Shown here: piece by piece, positions 34,495 to 43,325 of the stretch | How the letters are laid out: the number at the start of each line of letters is the position of its first letter | Numbering within the stretch: the first letter of the stretch is position 1 | From: Microcoleus sp. FACHB-DQ6 | GTDB lineage: Bacteria > Cyanobacteriota > Cyanobacteriia > Cyanobacteriales > Microcoleaceae | DNA: 48,788 nt | Assembly: GCA_014695175.1 (NCBI GenBank) | Contig: JACJNV010000056.1 | Span: 1-48,788 of the forward strand | Direction: 5' to 3' | Program-made: the position numbers and the translations under genes | Notes under the pieces: generated by a model | The model's database searches: none | Told to the model about the DNA's origin: nothing | The model's input: the letters and a program-made list of their open reading frames with translations, nothing else

Positions 34495-34785
34495 ATGCTC
34501 GGATTTTATTTATTTTGTATCTACCTCGCAGTTTTGTCAGTGTTTGCTGGATCAAGCACCCGCAGACCAGAGAAATGGTGGGTAGAAATTGTCACAGATT
34601 TGCCTCACTGTACCTACTATTTTGGCCCCTTCGACACCGACAAAGAAGCCTCCAGCAATATTCCCGGCTACGTCGAAGACCTCGACAGCGAGGGAGCCAA
34701 AAAAGTTAGCATCCGCATCAAACGGTGTCAGCCTTCGGAACTCACGATTTGCGACACTGAATTCTCAGAGGGTATCGCGGCTTAA
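34495..34785 (+). CDS. DUF1816 protein A
   Basis: 96 residues. A hydrophobic N-terminus (FYLFCIYLAVLSVFAG) is followed by the DUF1816 core: WWVEIVTDLPHCTYYFGPFD and TDKEASSNIPGYVEDLDSEG, ending in a beta strand KVSIRIKRC. DUF1816 relates to the CpcD-type domain of phycobilisome linkers and is confined to cyanobacteria; function unknown. AGAGG lies 8 nt before the ATG. Tandem paralogue at 35155-35430. Confidence 0.8.
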   Translation: MLGFYLFCIYLAVLSVFAGSSTRRPEKWWVEIVTDLPHCTYYFGPFDTDKEASSNIPGYVEDLDSEGAKKVSIRIKRCQPSELTICDTEFSEGIAA

Positions 34786-34806
34786 GAATTTTGATAGTCC
34801 AGACTC

Positions 34807-34877
34807 CAGAAACCGGGTTTTTTGACTAAAATACTCCGTCTATCACGAGGGGTATCTGTTAAATAACCCGGTTTCTG
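34807..34877. repeat. AGAAACCGGGTT-family hairpin, copy 3
   Basis: CAGAAACCGGGTT at 34807-34819 and its exact complement at 34865-34877 (13 bp, 45-nt loop), 21 nt after the stop of DUF1816 gene A; may help end its transcript. Confidence 0.75.
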
Positions 34878-35066
34878 AGCGTCAAGAGTGCCTAAGTTTT
34901 GTTTGAGTTTTCAATTACCTCAAGCCTCAACAATAATATTAAGCACGATATTGTCTTAGTCCTTACTCTGCGGACTTTGTATTTGTAGTGCTGGCTTAAA
35001 ACTCGGCATCTTCTCCACCAAAATGCAGATTTTAGCCAGCATTAACGGCCACAAATAATCGGGGCT

Positions 35067-35111
35067 AAATCAGCACTGAGGACGAGCCGATCGCGAGCGT
35101 TGCCTTGATAA
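35067..35111. promoter_or_regulatory. duplicated upstream block, copy 2 (DUF1816 gene B)
   Basis: Counterpart of 34304-34348 without a hairpin between it and the gene. The gap 34878-35066 shows no gene. Confidence 0.6.
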
Positions 35112-35154
35112 ATTGAGAATACTAAAAACTACTTAAGTCTTCCCAGAGGTAAAT

Positions 35155-35430
35155 ATGTTTGAAATCTCTATGTTGGGTATGTTTTTCACGGCTTTTTGGA
35201 TGCTAGCTCAACCTGCTAGCAGCACTCGACGCGACGAATGGTGGGTAGAAGTTGATACAGATTCGCCAAAGCGTACCTACTGCTTTGGGCCCTATGACAG
35301 CAGACAGGAAGCTTCTGACAGATCGACAGGCTACATCCGCGATCTGGAGAACAAAGGAGCTAAAAAAATTACCATCAACCTCAAACAAGGTAGTCAACCT
35401 ACTCAGCTAAGAGCTAGCGAAGAGTCTTGA
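35155..35430 (+). CDS. DUF1816 protein B
   Basis: 91 residues. Hydrophobic start (MLGMFFTAFWMLAQPASS), then the DUF1816 core WWVEVDTDSPKRTYCFGPYD and ASDRSTGYIRDLENKGAKK, ending in TINLKQGSQP. AGAGG at 35144-35148 precedes the ATG. It clearly arose with gene A by tandem duplication including upstream sequence. A hairpin GGGACACA/TGTGTCCC at 35518-35540, before the convergent dnaJ-type gene, may terminate both. Confidence 0.8.
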   Translation: MFEISMLGMFFTAFWMLAQPASSTRRDEWWVEVDTDSPKRTYCFGPYDSRQEASDRSTGYIRDLENKGAKKITINLKQGSQPTQLRASEES

Positions 35431-35592
35431 GAAGGTTGGAAACTGCAAATTACGGGCGAAGAAAAGTTGATTTATTAACAGGGTTTTTTTCTAATGAGAT
35501 CGCGCTTGCATACAGTAGGGACACAACAATGCTGTGTCCCGAGGAAAGAGTGAAGAAAGAATCTTATTTGCGTCCGAGAAATGCACGCTTTT

Positions 35593-36603
35593 TCAAAGCA
35601 TCATCTGATTGAGATTACTGCGAGGATTAAAAGTACGATTTGCTTGGATTTTCTCGTAGGACTCGCGTTCGACAGTGGTGAGTTCTTTCGGTGGCACGAT
35701 CGCAATTTTTACCAACAAATCAGTCCGCTCGTTTTTCTTGGGTTTCGGCCATCCTTTGCCCCGCAACCGCAAAGACTGACCCGAACGAATCCCGGCTGGA
35801 ACTTTCACAGTGATCGTACCTTCAGGCACTGGCACTTCAATTGAAGCTCCCAACACCGCTTCGTCTGGAGTTATCGGTACTTCGCAGACCAAATTTTCTC
35901 CCTCAAACTGGAAGAAAGCATGAGGCAAAACTTCTAATTTTAGGTACAAATCTCCCTGCTGCTTCGTGTACGGGTCAACTTGACCTTTGCCTTTTATCCT
36001 AATTTTGCTGCCGGTTTTCACTCCTGCTGGAATCGAAACTTCGCCCGTGGCGACTCGCTTAGAAGTTCCCCGAAATGCTTCCCCCAGAGTCAAGGAAATG
36101 GCGACCTCGGTGTCGAGAGAGGTTCCTGCGCTGCGGTTTTCGTACCCCGCGAAATCTTCAAATCCGCCAAAACCTGTGGGCCCGCCGCTGCTGGTGCGGT
36201 AGTTACTGTAATTCCACTTGGCGTTGCGGCCACTACCCGGACTACTACCTGCGCGGCCTAGCAAGGCATTGATAAATTCGTCAAAACTGCCGTACTCGCT
36301 GAAGTCAACCCCGCCAAAGTCTACATTCGTAGTGCCCCCGCCCGGCCATCCCCCTGGAGTTGTGGCAGCTTGCTTCCAGTATTGACCGTATTGGTCGTAT
36401 TTTTTGCGTTTTTCAGGGTCTGAGAGCACTTCGTAAGCTTCGTTTACTTCTTTAAAACGAGCTTCGGCTTCTTTGTTACCGGGGTTCATGTCCGGGTGAT
36501 ATTTCCGGGCTAGTTTGCGGAAAGTTTTTTTAATTTCGTCAGAACTGGCAGTTTTGTTGAGTCCCAAAATAGCGTAATAGTCTTTAAAATCTGTTGCAGC
36601 CAT
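35593..36603 (-). CDS. DnaJ-type cochaperone without zinc finger (CbpA-like, class B)
   Basis: 336 residues. J domain 1-72 with the HPD motif ([10 protein letters not shown]), a Gly/Ser-rich linker, and two beta-barrel client-binding domains ([37 protein letters not shown]). No CxxCxGxG zinc-finger repeats, so class B. It stimulates Hsp70 (DnaK) ATPase and delivers clients. GAGGGG on the minus strand lies about 9 nt before the ATG; a TTAGTTG heptamer array begins 18 nt upstream of the start, leaving the Shine-Dalgarno intact. The region 36657-36700 has a TATACT-like box on the minus strand. Confidence 0.93.
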   Translation of the reverse strand: MAATDFKDYYAILGLNKTASSDEIKKTFRKLARKYHPDMNPGNKEAEARFKEVNEAYEVLSDPEKRKKYDQYGQYWKQAATTPGGWPGGGTTNVDFGGVDFSEYGSFDEFINALLGRAGSSPGSGRNAKWNYSNYRTSSGGPTGFGGFEDFAGYENRSAGTSLDTEVAISLTLGEAFRGTSKRVATGEVSIPAGVKTGSKIRIKGKGQVDPYTKQQGDLYLKLEVLPHAFFQFEGENLVCEVPITPDEAVLGASIEVPVPEGTITVKVPAGIRSGQSLRLRGKGWPKPKKNERTDLLVKIAIVPPKELTTVERESYEKIQANRTFNPRSNLNQMML

Positions 36604-36621
36604 TAAGCAATCCCCTCTTTA

Positions 36622-36652
36622 TTAGTTGTTATTTGTTAGTTGTTAGTTGTTA
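36622..36652. repeat. heptamer array (TTAGTTG)
   Basis: Four phased units plus a degenerate one in the leader of the DnaJ-type gene. Confidence 0.8.
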
Positions 36653-36917
36653 GAAAGAATAAATCCCAAATTAGCCGCAGGATGGCGCATTAGTATAATG
36701 CCAGGAGCCGAAGTGCCTGCGGCATCTCATTCAAATTATAGGTTATCAAAGGTTTGGACTCGATCTAGTTCGGTTGTTGCTTGCGGGACGATCGCAATTT
36801 CCGCACTCCGCTGCTGTTTAAGATTTTATAGCATTCGGCTCTCTCGTGCTCAAGGGAGCCGGAGCAGCCGCCTCTAGAAATGCTTTTGGCATTCGACAGT
36901 AAAAACAATGCTTTCAT

Positions 36918-36957
36918 CAATTAAGAACGTCCTTACCCTATAGGCCGTTGCTATACC
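36918..36957. repeat. 40-bp dispersed repeat, copy 2
   Basis: Counterpart of 6924-6963 (about 80% identity). Here no MITE follows. The stretch 36960-37494 has a GC-rich patch near 37010-37160 and an AT-rich promoter-like part near 37270-37490, without a gene I can support. Confidence 0.55.
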
Positions 36958-37494
36958 TGTGAGCTTTGAGACGGTAAAAATCCTGCGGCGAAAACTTTTG
37001 GGGAGTTATGAGGCAAATGGCGTTCGGGAGGCGGCAGCCCTGTTAAGGTGAGGCGGAGAAAGCTGCTGCTGTTGCGGGCGCGAGTCCAGGAGGGTTGACT
37101 GGCGCGGACTAGCGATTTTTTTTTGCTCTTTTTTTCCGGGGCGCGGTGCGATGGCTACGCCCCGGCTTACGCCTACGAACTTCTCGATATGAGCTTTATC
37201 ACCCAATCCAAATCTTAACAGGCTTTCATCTGCAAGTCCGGTCAAATCTGGTTTCTGAATTGTGACTATATAATACCCTAAATTGCGCCGTTATTACACA
37301 AAATTTCTAGATATTTTTTATTCACCCCAGATCCGTGCTAGAGAATTTTATTTTTACAACCTCTGAAGAGATTTAAGTCAAAGTAATATAACATAATTTT
37401 CCCCCTGTCTGTTAGCTACATCACACACTTTTATAAAACATTAAGATAGGATAGTAGAACAATAAGCTTTTAACGCTACCAGGGTGCTAACATT

Positions 37495-37698
37495 ATGAAT
37501 TATTTGCTAAGTTGGCCTTGCGGCTGCTGCGACGATTGGAAAGATAGTTCCGAGAGTTGTGTTGTACTCAGAAACGGGCAGCGCATTTGTCAGTCGTGCT
37601 ACGAGCGAAAATACAAGAATCAGAAGCTATTCGCCAGACGCAGGCGAGCGGACATATCTGTATCACGGCAGACAGTAACAGAGACTGTCGCTTATTAA
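37495..37698 (+). CDS. small Cys-rich protein, possible zinc-binding
   Basis: 67 residues: PCGCCDDW near the start and ICQSCYERKYKNQKLFARRR in the middle, giving two Cys pairs about 28 residues apart, enough for one zinc site; the basic stretch would suit nucleic-acid binding. No family recognised. The coding pattern and isolated position after an AT-rich leader support a real gene, but the evidence is modest. Confidence 0.55.
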   Translation: MNYLLSWPCGCCDDWKDSSESCVVLRNGQRICQSCYERKYKNQKLFARRRRADISVSRQTVTETVAY

Positions 37699-37790
37699 TA
37701 ATGCACTAGCCTTGGAATAAAGCCAAGTATTTCGACCACCTCGCATCAGCGGTGGGAATTAATAATCAACAAAAAAAAGAATTAATTTTG

Positions 37791-37926
37791 TCATCAGTCA
37801 TCAGTCATCGGTCATTGGTGATCTGTCACTAATTTACTTATTTATCATCAGTCACTGGCTGAGAGGTAACAGATTTTAACTTAAAAAACTAATGACTGAC
37901 GACTAATGACTAATGACTAATAACTA
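37791..37926. repeat. paired heptamer arrays in opposite orientation at the 3' end of glgC
   Basis: TCATCAG/TCATTGG-type units near 37795-37830 and their complements (CTAATGA, CTGACGA) near 37888-37926 can pair into a long imperfect stem. The second array runs into the stop codon of glgC (37924-37926) and may serve as its terminator. Confidence 0.75.
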
Positions 37927-39213
37927 AATGATAGTTCCATCAGGAATCGTGGCATTTTTCAGGACTACGATAATGCCGCTGCGGATGTAAAAACCTTGGT
38001 TTTCGCGGTTGGCTTCTTCCACTCGGTCTTTATTAATTAATTGAACATTGCGGCCGATGCGGGCATTTTTATCCACAATCGCGCGGCGAATTGTAGTATC
38101 TGCACCGATACCGAGGGCGACGCCGCCGTTGTCCAAACTCGAATGCCGTTCGGCGTCCGGTTCGTAGAAGTCAGCACCCAGGACCAGAGTGTCTTGAATC
38201 GTACATCCAGCTTCAATGCGCGATCGAACTCCCAACACAGAATGGTCGATCCGGCACTCTTTGAGAATGCAGCCTTCAGCAATAATCGATTCAGTCACAT
38301 GAGTATTTAAAAGCTTAGTCGGCGGCAAGAAACGCGGGCGAGTGTAAATCGGCGCCTTTTCATCGTAGAAACTGAAAGGCGGCTGAGGCTGTTTTGTCAG
38401 AGCCAAGTTAGCCTCGTAAAAAGCCTCAATGGTTCCGATATCTTCCCAGTAATCGTCAAACAAATAAGCTTGAACGTTGTGGTCTTTTGAAGAATTCGGA
38501 ATTATCTCTTTACCAAAATCAGTTTGGTTGGGAGATTCTTTCAGGAGTTTAATCAGAACTTCTCTTTTGAAGACGTAAATCCCCATCGAAGCAATGTAAG
38601 GACTTTCCTGAGCCTGCTGCGCTGTCAGTCCCAGTTTAGTAGTATCCACCTGCATTTGTTTGAGCGCATCGCCTTTTGGCTTTTCGCTGAAAGAAACAAT
38701 GCGACCGCTGTCATCGATTTTCATCAAACCAAAATCCGAGGCCCGCTTCTCGTCCATTGGCAAAACCGAGAGGGTGATATCGGCGTTGGTTTCGCGGTGT
38801 CTCTGCACAAACTTCTGGTAGTCCATGCGGTAGAGGTGGTCGCCAGAGAGAATCAAGTATTCATCAACGTCCCACTGTTCTAGCAGCGAGAGATATTGGC
38901 GAACTGCGTCGGCTGTCCCTTGAAACCAGTTGGGGTTTTCCTGAGTTTGCTGGGCGGCGAGTACCTCGACAAATCCCTCGGTGAAGCCGGAAAACTGGTA
39001 GGTGCGAGAGATGTGACGGTTGAGGGATGCCGAGTTGAATTGGGTGAGGACGTAGATTTTGACTATTTCCGAGTTGATGCAGTTGCTGACAGGAATATCG
39101 ATGAGGCGATATTTGCCTGCGAGGGGAACAGCGGGTTTGGCTCGCAGTTTGGTTAGGGGGTAAAGGCGGGTGCCCACACCGCCACCGAGGATGATGGCTA
39201 AAACTTTTTTCAA
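37924..39213 (-). CDS. glgC: glucose-1-phosphate adenylyltransferase (ADP-glucose pyrophosphorylase)
   Basis: 429 residues, the normal cyanobacterial length. The nucleotide-binding start [20 protein letters not shown] and [20 protein letters not shown], the sugar-phosphate loop [24 protein letters not shown], and a C-terminal beta helix ([16 protein letters not shown]) with allosteric lysines are all present. It makes ADP-glucose for glycogen synthesis, activated by 3-phosphoglycerate and inhibited by phosphate in cyanobacteria. It stands as a single unit; a GH13 glycosidase gene is transcribed divergently 0.76 kb away. Confidence 0.97.
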   Translation of the reverse strand: MKKVLAIILGGGVGTRLYPLTKLRAKPAVPLAGKYRLIDIPVSNCINSEIVKIYVLTQFNSASLNRHISRTYQFSGFTEGFVEVLAAQQTQENPNWFQGTADAVRQYLSLLEQWDVDEYLILSGDHLYRMDYQKFVQRHRETNADITLSVLPMDEKRASDFGLMKIDDSGRIVSFSEKPKGDALKQMQVDTTKLGLTAQQAQESPYIASMGIYVFKREVLIKLLKESPNQTDFGKEIIPNSSKDHNVQAYLFDDYWEDIGTIEAFYEANLALTKQPQPPFSFYDEKAPIYTRPRFLPPTKLLNTHVTESIIAEGCILKECRIDHSVLGVRSRIEAGCTIQDTLVLGADFYEPDAERHSSLDNGGVALGIGADTTIRRAIVDKNARIGRNVQLINKDRVEEANRENQGFYIRSGIIVVLKNATIPDGTII

Positions 39214-39298
39214 GGAACTTTCTCCCTAGGGTCGATTAACTCTCCAAGTACAGTGTCGGACGGTGAGGGCTTCTTGACAAGGGGGGGGAGCAAGGAAG

Positions 39299-39326
39299 TT
39301 TTGAGTTTAGAGTTTAGAGTTGAGTC
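39299..39326. repeat. GTTTAGA-type heptamer repeat
   Basis: Three near-phased units about 90 nt upstream of glgC. Confidence 0.55.
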
Positions 39327-39336
39327 GCTTACCCAC

Positions 39337-39399
39337 AAACCGGGTTGTTTAATCCAAATGCTTCTTCAAACCCTCAATAAGAGTTAAAAAACCCGGTTT
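39337..39399. repeat. AGAAACCGGGTT-family hairpin, copy 4
   Basis: AAACCGGGTT at 39337-39346 and AACCCGGTTT at 39390-39399 pair over 10 bp around a 43-nt loop. Confidence 0.65.
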
Positions 39400-39445
39400 A
39401 GAAGAGTTGGAGTGTTTCCGGGGCTGGAGTTATGGCTTTTGAGTT

Positions 39446-39517
39446 GTGAGTTAAAATACCCCTCAATCAATAATGAATATTTAAAAAAGTTGGGAGTGGT
39501 GAGTTAAAATACCCCTC
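39446..39517. repeat. 19-bp direct repeat
   Basis: GTGAGTTAAAATACCCCTC occurs at 39446-39464 and 39499-39517, exact, 53 bp apart, upstream of glgC. Confidence 0.7.
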
Positions 39518-39607
39518 TATCGATAAGGGCAGTTTAACAAAAGAATAAGGTTCTGGGTTTTGGCTGTTAATAACAAGTTTTGTGGGTAAATTCCCCGTTT
39601 TGGCAAT

Positions 39608-39835
39608 TTATCGCTCCCGGCTCACGGCGCTGTTGTTCTTTTTCAAGGCAGGTCGCGATCGCACCGCCACGCCCGCGGACTCTCTGTATGGGCCCAAAGT
39701 GCGCTCTAGTTCTGCTTGAATTTGATCCGGTTTTTTTTGCGGGCGTTCCTGTTATCTGAGTTTGTCCGACTCCACAGCACTCAGGAAGCGCCGCCCATCG
39801 GGACGATAAATTTCTAGGTAGAGTCAGTTTTCCAT
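39608..39835 (-). pseudogene. Uma2-type (DUF820) nuclease, C-terminal remnant
   Basis: The minus strand reads MEN, a TGA where Trp is expected, LYLEIYRPDGRRFLSAVESD, KLR and a stop; after a frame slip it continues DQIQAELERTLGPYRESAGV. LEIYRPDGxRFLxxVE followed by an Arg/Gln/Glu-rich tail is the C-terminus of cyanobacterial Uma2 proteins (PD-(D/E)XK superfamily, often transposon-linked). The catalytic part is missing. Confidence 0.55.
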
Positions 39836-39977
39836 CTTAGATTGACTGCAAATTTGTGTAATATTTTACAATTTGTCGATCGACAAAATTGGATAAAAGG
39901 TCTATTCTCTACCAAAAGCTAGATCCCCTACAAACCTCTGCTACTGTAGCCTAACCCCTAAAAGCTAGAAAAAATGT

Positions 39978-41444
39978 ATGGAAATTCAAACGCCGGACTG
40001 GGTTAAACACGCGGTATTCTACCAAATATTCCCCGATCGCTTCGCCAAAAGCAAACAGCCCCGCAAACGCCTCCTGCAAAACTTCATGTGGGAAGAATGG
40101 CACGAAATCCCCACCTTGCAAGGCTACAAAGGCGGCGACTTGTGGGGCGTGATGGAACAACTAGATTACTTGCAAGACTTAGGCATTAACGCAATTTACT
40201 TCACCCCCATATTTCAGTCGGCCAGCAATCACCGCTACCACACCCACGACTACTATCAAGTCGATCCGATGTTGGGCGGCAATCCAGCTTTTAAAGAGCT
40301 TCTAGACGCCGCCCACGATCGCAATATCAAAGTTGTCCTCGACGGCGTATTCAACCACGCCAGCCGCGGCTTTTTCTTCTTTCACGACATCCTCGAAAAC
40401 GGCCCCCATTCTCCTTGGTTGGATTGGTTTAAAATAGAAGGCTGGCCGCTATCTGCCTACGACGGCAATTTTCCTGCTAACTATGCCGGTTGGGACGGGA
40501 ATCGAGCCCTTCCTGTATTCAATCACGACAATCCCGAAGTCCGAGAATACATCATGGAAATCGCCGAATACTGGATTAAATTCGGCATCGACGGCTGGCG
40601 GCTGGACGTTCCTTTTGAAATTAAAACCCCGGGATTTTGGCAGGAATTTCGAGAACGAGTTAAAGCAATTAATCCCGAAGCTTACATTGTCGGCGAAGTT
40701 TGGGAAGATGCGAGAGAATGGCTCGACGGTACTCAGTTTGACGGGGTGATGAATTATCTTTTTGCTGCCCCAACTATTGCTTTTGCAGCGGGCGACAGGG
40801 TAGATTTAGCTCAACTGGAAGGTCGTTCTTATTACCCCTATCCGGCACTTTTGGCTAAAGAGTACGGCGACAAAATTCAGCACGTTTTGGAATTATATCC
40901 TTGGGAAATACAGCTAACTCAACTCAACTTGTTAGCCAGTCACGATACAGCTAGGTTGCTGTCAATTGCTGGAGGCGATAAAGCTAGCGTCGAACTCGCT
41001 AATTTGCTGCTGTTAACTTTTCCTGGAGCTCCTAGCATTTACTACGGCGATGAAGTTGGTTTACCCGGTGCTCTCGATCCCGATTCTCGCCGCGGTTTTC
41101 CCTTAGAAGCTGACTGGGAAGTTGATGTTTTAGATTATCACAAGCAGTTGATAGCTTTGCGGCACAAATACGCTGCCCTCCGTACTGGATCGTACCAAAT
41201 TCTTTTTGCTGAGGGACCGGTTTACGTTTTTGCCCGAATTTTGGGGGATGAGGAAATAGTTGTTGCTGTCAATGTCGCGACCGAAGAAGCTAATATTAGC
41301 TTTGAGCCAGCTAATTTGAAATCTCCTCACGATAAATTGCTGTATGGAAAAGGCGAGTTTGTTTGGAAAGGTGACGGGGAAACTCGGCAGTTAGAATTGA
41401 TGCTGCCGGCACGCTCTGGCTTGATTTTAGGTTCGGATAATTAG
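39978..41444 (+). CDS. GH13 alpha-glycosidase (neopullulanase/maltogenic amylase-like)
   Basis: 488 residues: a (beta/alpha)8 barrel with AIYFTPIFQSASNHRYHTHD, VLDGVFNHASRG, nucleophile Asp210 in DGWRLDVPFE, acid/base Glu240 in IVGEVWEDA, and Asp323 in LASHDTARL; a C-terminal beta domain ends at LPARSGLILG. All three catalytic residues are intact. The N-terminal starch-binding domain of GH13_20 neopullulanases is lacking, and no signal peptide is seen, so it is probably a cytoplasmic enzyme acting on maltodextrins or glycogen, fitting its place near glgC. Confidence 0.9.
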   Translation: MEIQTPDWVKHAVFYQIFPDRFAKSKQPRKRLLQNFMWEEWHEIPTLQGYKGGDLWGVMEQLDYLQDLGINAIYFTPIFQSASNHRYHTHDYYQVDPMLGGNPAFKELLDAAHDRNIKVVLDGVFNHASRGFFFFHDILENGPHSPWLDWFKIEGWPLSAYDGNFPANYAGWDGNRALPVFNHDNPEVREYIMEIAEYWIKFGIDGWRLDVPFEIKTPGFWQEFRERVKAINPEAYIVGEVWEDAREWLDGTQFDGVMNYLFAAPTIAFAAGDRVDLAQLEGRSYYPYPALLAKEYGDKIQHVLELYPWEIQLTQLNLLASHDTARLLSIAGGDKASVELANLLLLTFPGAPSIYYGDEVGLPGALDPDSRRGFPLEADWEVDVLDYHKQLIALRHKYAALRTGSYQILFAEGPVYVFARILGDEEIVVAVNVATEEANISFEPANLKSPHDKLLYGKGEFVWKGDGETRQLELMLPARSGLILGSDN

Positions 41445-41473
41445 TTTAAAATGTAGGGTAATCTGCTCCCTGT

Positions 41474-41540
41474 ACGCCTACATTTATAGCAGTAAGGTGC
41501 GCGCCTACATTTATAGCAGTAAGGTGCGCGCCTACATTTA
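41474..41540. repeat. 27-bp tandem repeat, about 2.5 copies
   Basis: Units at 41474-41500 and 41501-41527 differ at one base; a 13-nt partial third copy is at 41528-41540. A GGTGCG/CGCACC hairpin follows near 41591-41608. Confidence 0.85.
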
Positions 41541-41637
41541 TTGGTGATTTGCCCCGCATATTCTAAATTTATTAGAATTTATTATAGGCATCAGGTGCGC
41601 CTAGCGCACCCGAAATTTATCAGGGAAAACAAAACTT

Positions 41638-42054
41638 TTATTCTCCTGCAACCATTGCTGGTAGTAGCACCGAATCAATGATATGAATGACGCCATTGTC
41701 GGCAAGAATATCTGAAGTGAGAACTTTAGCATCATTCACTTTAATGCCGTCAGAAGTATCAATTCCCACCACAGAACCTTCCACTGTTTCAGCAGAACTT
41801 AACTCAAGCAAGTTCTCAGTTAGTACCTCGCCAAACAGAATGTGATAAGTCAGAATTTTCTTGAGCTTGGGTATGTCTTCCAGCCAAGAAGCAATAGTGT
41901 TCGTAGGAATTTTGGCAAATGCCTCGTCAGTTGGTGCTAAGACGGTGTAGGGACCCGGACTTTGCAATAAATCTAACAAACCAGCCGCTTCAATAACAGT
42001 CACGAGTGTTTTGAAAGAGTCGGCATTGGTGGCAGTCTCGACAATATCAGCCAT
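41638..42054 (-). CDS. fasciclin (FAS1) domain protein
   Basis: 138 residues from the ATG at 42054 (MADIVETATNADSF), the start typical of short cyanobacterial FAS1 proteins; an upstream ATG at 42102 would add 16 hydrophobic residues and is less likely. The domain shows both conserved boxes: GPYTVLAPTDEAFAKIPTNT and, at the end, ADNGVIHIIDSVLLPA, with KLKKILTYHILFGEV between. FAS1 domains mediate adhesion or surface contact; with no signal peptide in the preferred start, location is unclear. Confidence 0.88.
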   Translation of the reverse strand: MADIVETATNADSFKTLVTVIEAAGLLDLLQSPGPYTVLAPTDEAFAKIPTNTIASWLEDIPKLKKILTYHILFGEVLTENLLELSSAETVEGSVVGIDTSDGIKVNDAKVLTSDILADNGVIHIIDSVLLPAMVAGE

Positions 42055-42219
42055 GATGTTTTTCAGGAGTGCAAGTAGCAGAAAATGAATCAGAGGCGAC
42101 AATCATTTTAGCAATTTACACATAGCAGAAAATGAATCGGAGGGATGATGATTATTTTACTCATTCTAAGTTATTTGGGTTGCCGGCCCTGATGGCTCGG
42201 CGCGATCGACCTTTTGGGC

Positions 42220-42666
42220 TTATACTTGGGTCGCTTCCTCTCCCTTGCGGAAAAACTGCTTTAAAATCTCTCCGGGCTCTCTGTCCCAGGTGTCGATATG
42301 TTCGTAAATTAAGCCGTCTTTATCCAGTTTATAAGTAGAGTAGCCGTTAAAAAAAATCCGAGCTTTCCAGGGAACCCGCAGTGTCCCGCGAACAGTCCAA
42401 TTTGCCACAATAGTATCAGGGGCTGTCTGACCTACGTCGTGCAGGTCGAAGTAAATCTCGGTAAAGAATAGCTGCCCGTGAAATCGGAGAGTCCAAAAGA
42501 TAATGCGATAGTTGATTTTTCCTTTAAATTTGTTAACAGGGTCTTGAAAATAAACATCTTTTGTGTAGATGTCGTAGGAGATGTCTTTCTCAAAAAGCGT
42601 CGGGAGATCCGCTTTCAGGGTGTCTACGGCTTGTTCTACCTGCATTTGATATTCGATCGCGCTCAA
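42220..42666 (-). CDS. DUF2358 protein
   Basis: 148 residues from a TTG start at 42666; an ATG at 42645 (MQVEQAVDTL) is an alternative. Core: LFEKDISYDIYTKDVYFQDP, NYRIIFWTLRFHGQLFF, RGTLRVPWKARIFFNGYSTY and YEHIDTWDREP. This is the SnoaL/NTF2-like fold family DUF2358 of cyanobacteria and plastids. Function unknown. It is divergent from the gene at 42704 with a 37-nt gap. Confidence 0.8.
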   Translation of the reverse strand: MSAIEYQMQVEQAVDTLKADLPTLFEKDISYDIYTKDVYFQDPVNKFKGKINYRIIFWTLRFHGQLFFTEIYFDLHDVGQTAPDTIVANWTVRGTLRVPWKARIFFNGYSTYKLDKDGLIYEHIDTWDREPGEILKQFFRKGEEATQV

Positions 42667-42703
42667 ACTACCACCTTGTGACAGTATTAATTTATAACTT
42701 TAA

Positions 42704-43276
42704 ATGAATAATCTCGATCGGCAGCGGGATGAGAAAAAAATTGATACTTCATCCAGCTCTAATCTTACCTCTAATTATATTGTCCGCGCCGGCCTTTCTG
42801 CTGGCCCGGACTTGCGACATCGAAACCTTGGCACAGATTTGACAGAACACCCCCACTCCTCTGACATTCTCGCACAAATCAACAGCGGTAAGCTGTTGAT
42901 GGTAGATAGCCGTCGCCGGAACGGCCTAATTTTGATTAAACGTTTCCACGCGGAGTTTGCCGGGCCTGGGGCTGCCGTTGGGGGCGCTTTTGAGGTTGAC
43001 TCTCAGCAGGCGATTCCCGTGGGCGATTTTTGTTTGGTTTGCCCTCAATCTCCCGAAGAAATACAGAAAGCTTTTGGAATTCGGCGGCAGTGGGTGCGGT
43101 TAATGGAACAGTTAACGGCAAAGCCGGCAGCTTTGGAACGCGCACAAATGGTTTTAACTCAGTTTGAACAATATTTGGATTCGGAAACGGTGGCACAAAT
43201 TCCCGATGAAGCTTTGGCACTTTTAGTAGGCGTATTTCCCCAAACCATTCGGGCGGCCCGACAGATTGATAATTAA
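42704..43276 (+). CDS. hypothetical cyanobacterial protein
   Basis: 190 residues, soluble, no signal peptide. Features: AQINSGKLLMVDSRRRNGLI, KRFHAEFAGPGAAVGGAF, and a helical C-terminus (ALALLVGVFPQTIRAARQID). I do not recognise the family. The coding frame is uninterrupted and flanked by real genes, so expression is likely. It converges on hisC with a 49-nt gap. Confidence 0.65.
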   Translation: MNNLDRQRDEKKIDTSSSSNLTSNYIVRAGLSAGPDLRHRNLGTDLTEHPHSSDILAQINSGKLLMVDSRRRNGLILIKRFHAEFAGPGAAVGGAFEVDSQQAIPVGDFCLVCPQSPEEIQKAFGIRRQWVRLMEQLTAKPAALERAQMVLTQFEQYLDSETVAQIPDEALALLVGVFPQTIRAARQIDN

Positions 43277-43325
43277 AAATTGCATGGTAATTTGCTTGAA
43301 CTCATACCATTTTTAAGGGGTTTTG

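Noticed and set aside
35427..35612. 61-codon plus-strand frame after the second DUF1816 gene
   Set aside because: Overlaps the end of the DnaJ-type gene, contains a hairpin, and has no domain.
37006..37245. 79-codon minus-strand frame in the GC-rich patch before the Cys-rich gene
   Set aside because: Low-complexity Arg/Gln/Pro content, no ribosome-binding site and no recognisable motif.
42076..42143. Direct repeat TAGCAGAAAATGAATC upstream of the fasciclin gene
   Set aside because: Two exact copies 47 bp apart are real, but short and without further context; not listed as a feature or finding.
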